DNA from: Endomychus coccineus
Lineage: Eukaryota > Arthropoda > Insecta > Coleoptera > Endomychidae
Assembly (NCBI GenBank): GCA_958510875.1
Contig: OY294068.1
Coordinates: forward strand, 70,410,633-70,474,632
DNA: 64,000 nucleotides
Direction of reading: 5' to 3'
Below, one piece after another: positions 59,488 to 64,000 of the stretch. A program made the translations under genes and the position numbers. Position 1 is the first letter of the stretch; the number at the start of each line of letters is the position of its first letter. The notes beneath the pieces are model-generated. The model worked only from the letters and a program-made list of their open reading frames with translations, searched no databases and was not told the DNA's origin.

Positions 59488-60390
59488 GTAAGTAGAAGCC
59501 ACGGTCGTATATACAGGTCGGGTATCTATGTTTGACATGTGTCTTACATGTCGCCAAACTCGTAGTCCCTCGCTCAGCCACCAGCTGGCGCATAGATCAA
59601 AGTATGTTGTCAGGATTGCACCATACCGTTCAAATTTCAAGCCCCACAATACAAAGATTGATTGATAATAACCGCACATTTTTAGTAAAATAATTTTTCT
59701 CGTAAAGCAATATTTACTATTCTGATTTGAGAGAGGAATAGAACTGTTACTCTTGTGAAAATGTATTACTCACCTTAAAAATAACTTCATAAAAGACCTC
59801 GTTAAAACGATTTCTTTCCGGAATCGCAAGCATTCACTTTTTCGCATTTCCGCATCTTTCGGCACTTTGAAAAGTTTTTTGCTTTACACTTTTGTACCCC
59901 GTTTTGCATTTCGGCACAATGCACGGTTTCGTAATTTTTTTTCTCAAAACGCCGGTATTGCTCGTGTTTACAAGTCAACAATGACAGTTGCCAGAAAACA
60001 CGGTAGTATACGTGCCAGACAACATCTCTCGACTCATGCGCCACCCTTTTGGTACTATGCAACAGATGACGCTGAGCGGACTCACTTCTCGCATAGGAAA
60101 CAGCCTCTAGTTCCCAGACCTGTATATACGACCCATAGTCAAAGTATAAAGGTCTGCTGGAGCCTCCCTACCATCGTTTCTCGCGCTAGGTGACGTCACC
60201 TAGCTCTTCCAATCATAGCCTTGCTCTCATCGGCTCGTTGCCGGCACGTAACAACATCATATTATGTCTCGTCAATAACATTAAATAAACGACCAATCAG
60301 CTTGCACTCGAATTTTAAAAAGAGTAGAAGGGAGGCTCCAGCACACCTTTATACTTTGACTATGTATACGACCGTGGTAGAAACAAAACA
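59488..60390. repeat. Inverted flanks around a composite block with MITE copy 2
   Basis: CCACGGTCGTATATACAGGTC at about 59498 recurs inverted around 60109-60133 and 60365-60377, where it is split by the MITE. The interior (59530-60105) is a moderate-GC sequence with no recognised protein. It may be an older DNA element of about 0.65 kb. Confidence 0.5.
60134..60364. mobile_element. MITE, copy 2 (231 bp)
   Basis: Same termini as copy 1 (CATAGTCAAAGTATAAAGG ... TATACTTTGACTATG), flanked by a perfect 9-bp duplication TATACGACC. The inverted partner at about 59498-59515 shows the uninterrupted sequence. Differs from copy 1 by a short extra stretch near 60215-60235 and few substitutions. An 8- to 9-bp duplication suggests a Mutator-, P- or hAT-type transposase. 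Confidence 0.85.
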
Positions 60391-61770
60391 AGATATTGCC
60401 TTATGCCGACATTGATCTGATTTAATTAACTTGACATTGACAGATTAGTCTGATTTTGAATACGTTCATATCACAACAGGACAAAGACAATTGTTTTTCC
60501 TGAATGCTCACTACTTGGACGAACTTCGTAAACCTTGATTCATACGTGAATATTATTCATTTGCAATGGGTAACTGGTAACTTACCCTTAAGTGATTCTC
60601 CGCAGACATTCAGTATATTATGTTATAATATATTCGTATAAATCATTTACATTCAACAAGATGCTGACATAATTTTCTCTCGAACCTTCATATTATCCTT
60701 GATGTTGAAACATAATACATAACTTTCAATATACCTATGTAATATTGACATGAGAAAAAATACTAAATTCTAAATTAAATATACTGCATACAGTGTTTAT
60801 GTTTTGTGGGTATTTTGAACAATATGTTGAGCTGTTTCCTATGAATCTTCATGTTCTCCTTTACCTGAATTTCGTGATTGATTTTAAATTGGTTCCATTT
60901 AGATACATATTCTTCTATAATATTTACATATTCAATTGAATCAGTTCAAATTCAATTTACTGCTGATGACTTTTTCAAGGTACATAGTGTAAATACACAC
61001 TCTCGTGCTTTATTTTTAGCATGCCGGTAATTAACAATTTCTTTGTTATTCCTAAACATTTAAGTGCATTCACAAAAACTTCACGATTCAACTTTCCTGT
61101 CAACGACATTTCTGTTTTTCATGTTTTGGTGATTTCGAGCTCTTACTTAAGATTTACAAAATAATAATCGCATAGATCGTTTGCACGAAATGGAATAAAT
61201 CTTCCACATTTCATAGTGTAGAATATTACAGTAGGACAAATTGGCTAGGTTTATATTACTCATTAAAATACACTTTCACGAGGCATTATTTGAAAAGGTA
61301 CAACCAAAATAGAAGTGTATTAGAAACTTGAATAAATTAGACAGTACAGTTTCCATCTACTTTCACCTCTCAACCCACACTTCATGTTATTCCTTGAATA
61401 CGAATTTCAGCATCTATGCGGTCATCTTCCATTAGTGAAAGCATTTGCATCTATATCATGAGAAGAATTTTGATACTGCTAATAATAAACACATTTTGGG
61501 ATTTTGTAAAATATCATATTCAGGTATAGAGGTACGAAGAAATCTTTTCAATACTAATATTTTTTGGTCGATCTATAATTATAGGTACATAAGAGATTTG
61601 GAAAATCATGATGCTTTGGCAACTTTCCAGAATTTATTTATCAGTATTTGAAAAAGACGCTTACAAACTTTTTCATACCCGAATCGTAAATCCAACTCTC
61701 ATGTGATTCCTTACTGGCATGTTATTGTATCTTGATTCTATCTGTAATCTCAATTATCTCATCAATAATG
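60391..61770. other. No gene recognised
   Basis: AT-rich intergenic sequence upstream of canonical G alpha-s. Confidence 0.45.
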
Positions 61771-61948
61771 TCCATATTGTAAAATTAAACACTACCTACT
61801 ATGAATACCACTTTAATTTTTAATATAACTTGCGTTACTCGAGTTTTGGGCGTTTTACGCCATGTTCAGACTTGGAAACTCGAGTAACGGAAGTTACAAA
61901 TGAAAGTGATATATGTATTATCTGTAGTTTTCAATTTTACAATATGGA
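61771..61948. repeat. 178-bp palindrome
   Basis: TCCATATTGTAAAATT at the left and AATTTTACAATATGGA at the right are exact inverses; CGTTACTCGAGTTT and AAACTCGAGTAACG pair further in, and a GGCGTTTTACGCC hairpin sits near the apex. Likely a small MITE. It lies about 1.2 kb before the alpha-s start codon. Confidence 0.75.
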
Positions 61949-63129
61949 TGAAATTTCCTATAACGTAGTAAAGGGCGAAACGATAGGTTTTCTATCAATA
62001 ATGTGTTGAGAACTATAATTTCGTTTGACTTATCTATGAAAAATCTTGTGGCGGGATGGGCATAGGTGCACTGTGCACTTATGTTTATCCTAGCAACATC
62101 ATCATAGTATACTGATGTTGTTAAAAGCGACCTATATCACTGAAAATGCGGCCCAAAAATAGGATTCTTAGAATAAGAGAGGCAAAAATATCTAAATCTG
62201 GTTCACTAAGACAGTTGTAATTAAATTAGGGAAACTAATAATGGCATTTGTAAGAACAACCACGGTAAAACTGAGTACATTAACTCTTGTCTTTTATAAT
62301 TTGATTTGAATTTGGTAGCCGGGTGGGTCTTCTATTTTTGCGCAGGTTCTGAAATGCAAGTGGCGCTCGAAACAAAAACCGACTGACAAATGAACTACTC
62401 GACTGACTGTCCGCGACTCGCGAATCAGTGCTGTCGGACATGTTAAATTCAGCTGTGTACTGTCATCAAACCTCGCAAAACAGGTATAATTCGGAAGAGT
62501 GGCTAGTGATTGGAAATATTTTACAAACGAGTACATTGCTTTATAGTAATTAGTTTCGGATGTTGAAGGAATATTATCTAATTAAACAAAAAGTCGATTT
62601 ATTGTCAGGGTGTATCGAGTAGTTTTTGAGTACACCGACAGAGGAAGAACACGATTGAACAGTGTAAAAAATTGGCCAGGTTCTATTTTTAAATACACTT
62701 TTGTGTTGTAAACTACTAATATAAATTTACTTCAGCAGTCAGGCTATTTTTGAAATTCGTAAAGTAAAAATAACCACGGTGTCTGAGTCCTTACAGGTAG
62801 TATGTCACGGAGCCATTTGTGCATTTGAGTATTTTAAATTTTGGATGAGCTCTAGACTCAATTGTTGAATTTTGAGGGGTGTTTTTGTGTTTTATTTACG
62901 AACTTGGAACCTAACCTCCGTGAAGTTCTATTGGAAAGTACAAACATCGCGGATGAGATGAATGAAATAATATATAGTGATGGTTGAATGGCAGTGTTGA
63001 TTTTAATATCCGAATGGTCCGAAAGTGAGTGGCTCTAAAGAAAGATCAGCCACGGTGGCGTCAGGCCCGGAGTGTGGCCCTGTGGCCGCCGATAAGGGGG
63101 CTGATTGTTGGTGGTCCCCACTGGCGGCC
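61949..63129 (+). promoter_or_regulatory. 5' region of canonical G alpha-s
   Basis: GC content rises toward the start codon. A short upstream ORF begins at ATG 62989 and another at ATG 63014 (MVRK then stop), both before the main ATG; such uORFs could lower translation. I cannot place the transcription start or tell whether a non-coding exon is spliced in. The open frame directly upstream of 63130 has no ATG and is taken as leader. Confidence 0.4.
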
Positions 63130-63396
63130 ATGGGCTGTTTTGGGAACAGAGATGCAGCCCAGGCATCTGATGATATCAGGACTCAGAAAAGAATTAGTGA
63201 TCAGATTAATCGGCAGTTAGCTAAGGAGAAACAAGTGTATCGTGCAACCCATCGACTCTTGTTACTTGGTGCCGGTGAATCTGGAAAGTCAACAATCGTC
63301 AAGCAGATGCGAATACTGCATGTTGATGGCTTCAGTGATAGAGAAAAGAAACAGAAAATAGAGGATATCAAGAAAAACATTCGAGATGCCATAATT
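63130..63396 (+). CDS. G-protein alpha-s subunit, first coding exon (gene continues past window)
   Basis: 89 codons from ATG 63130: [15 protein letters not shown], the N-terminal helix ([18 protein letters not shown]), the P-loop [18 protein letters not shown] and [10 protein letters not shown], up to DAII at donor ATT|GTAAGT. This is the classical alpha-s N-terminus including Gly2 and Cys3 for palmitoylation. Alpha-s couples activated receptors to adenylyl cyclase at the plasma membrane. The exon end matches exon 1 of the paralog at 37291 codon for codon (one residue longer). Start choice: the MGCFG context is family-typical; the frame is open further upstream but without an ATG. Confidence 0.95.
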
Positions 63397-64000
63397 GTAA
63401 GTTTATATGTACTTTAATTGAAATTAATAATAATCAGATTTTAGTAGTATATCGAGTGTCATTACATTGATATAAACATTCTGCTCTCTACAAAAATGGG
63501 CAAGCAAAAACTAGTAGAATTTAATGAACGAACACAATAAAATACCAGTGGTACCTACTTGAGATTTATCGAGTTACTACTTAATTGGTTGTATTTGAGA
63601 ATTTGTTTCAATTTAGTAGCATTCTACTATTCTGTTATGCCAACTCAAGAGGAAACCAATGAATCTAGTTCAGTGGTGCTTTAGTGAATATTCCTCAAGA
63701 TAATTATTGACTAATTAAAAAGAAATCCTATATAATATGGTTTTTATATCATCATAAATCTAGAATCACAGAATGTGACCCAAAATACTATGTACCAAAT
63801 TGAATATACTTACCTAAAAACAAAAACAAATTCCTGTGGTAGGGTAGGGTACATTTGGTTTGGTACTATAAACAGTTATATTCATCCTTCGACTACCAGA
63901 TATGAAACTAGTAATACTGCTCTGCCGTTCAACTTCAGATGTGGAACAAATATTGAGAAACTCAAGTATAGGTACAAGGTACACTTATACTATTATTTAT
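63397..64000 (+). other. Start of G alpha-s intron 1
   Basis: Begins GTAAGT; AT-rich, no exon seen before the window ends. Confidence 0.7.

Noticed and set aside
62294..62536. 80-codon minus-strand ORF near the G alpha-s start
   Set aside because: No family resemblance and it overlaps the likely alpha-s leader; probably chance.
63025..63129. In-frame extension upstream of the G alpha-s MGCFG start
   Set aside because: The extension has no ATG, and MGCFG is the family-typical N-terminus, so it is treated as leader.

Overview
The window looks like nuclear DNA of an insect or close relative: AT-rich, intron-bearing genes with GT-AG splice sites, and dense arthropod-type mobile elements (Ty3/Gypsy, Penelope-like, CR1/L2-group and jockey-like LINEs, mariner, hAT, PIF/Harbinger and DUF4817-type DNA transposons, foldback elements, MITEs). 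I cannot name the species. I saw no bacterial operon, CRISPR array, rRNA gene or convincing tRNA gene.

Three host genes are supported, all on the + strand. (1) The 3' part of a FAM110-family gene: one coding exon at 1038-1363 and the terminal exon at 13777-14244, separated by a 12.4-kb intron. (2) A complete six-exon gene at 37291-52014 for a diverged G-protein alpha-s-like subunit of about 376 aa. (3) The first coding exon (63130-63396) of the canonical G alpha-s gene, which runs off the right edge. Genes 2 and 3 are tandem, in the same orientation, and their first exons end at the same codon position, so they look like an old tandem duplication.

Layout. 1-540: relic of a LINE reverse transcriptase (minus). 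1364-13776: FAM110 intron, holding a foldback element (1628-2784), a 5.5-kb Gypsy element with identical 286-bp LTRs (2792-8322) and nine perfect 50-bp tandem repeats, and a PIF/Harbinger relic. 14.3-18.3 kb: transposon debris, with a PIF1-type helicase tail, a captured LANCL exon between 163-bp inverted repeats, and a stray DUF4817-element end. 19.2-22.9 kb: a broken Penelope-like element on the minus strand with a nearly textbook hammerhead ribozyme, flanked by an inverted second 3' end. 24.6-26.7 kb: a truncated mariner interrupted by an internally deleted hAT. 26.7-35 kb: mostly featureless. 35.0-36.8 kb: a tRNA-like SINE and a foldback. 37.3-52.0 kb: the G alpha-s-like gene, its introns carrying LINE pieces, an inverted transposase pair, a DUF4817 element and nested MITEs. 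52.6-56.1 kb: two foldback structures, one nested. 56-63 kb: mostly empty, with a MITE and a small palindrome, then the G alpha-s 5' region.

The two alpha-s-type genes belong to receptor-to-adenylyl-cyclase signalling. The diverged copy keeps every nucleotide-binding motif but differs at the N-terminus and at residues that in G alpha-s contact adenylyl cyclase, so it may be an active GTPase with altered membrane anchoring and effector choice. Nothing here shows an operon-like functional link with FAM110. The remaining structure is explained by mobile elements; the most unusual items are the ribozyme-bearing repeats, the foldback family with 3-bp target duplications, the perfect repeat array inside the Gypsy element, and the captured LANCL exon.
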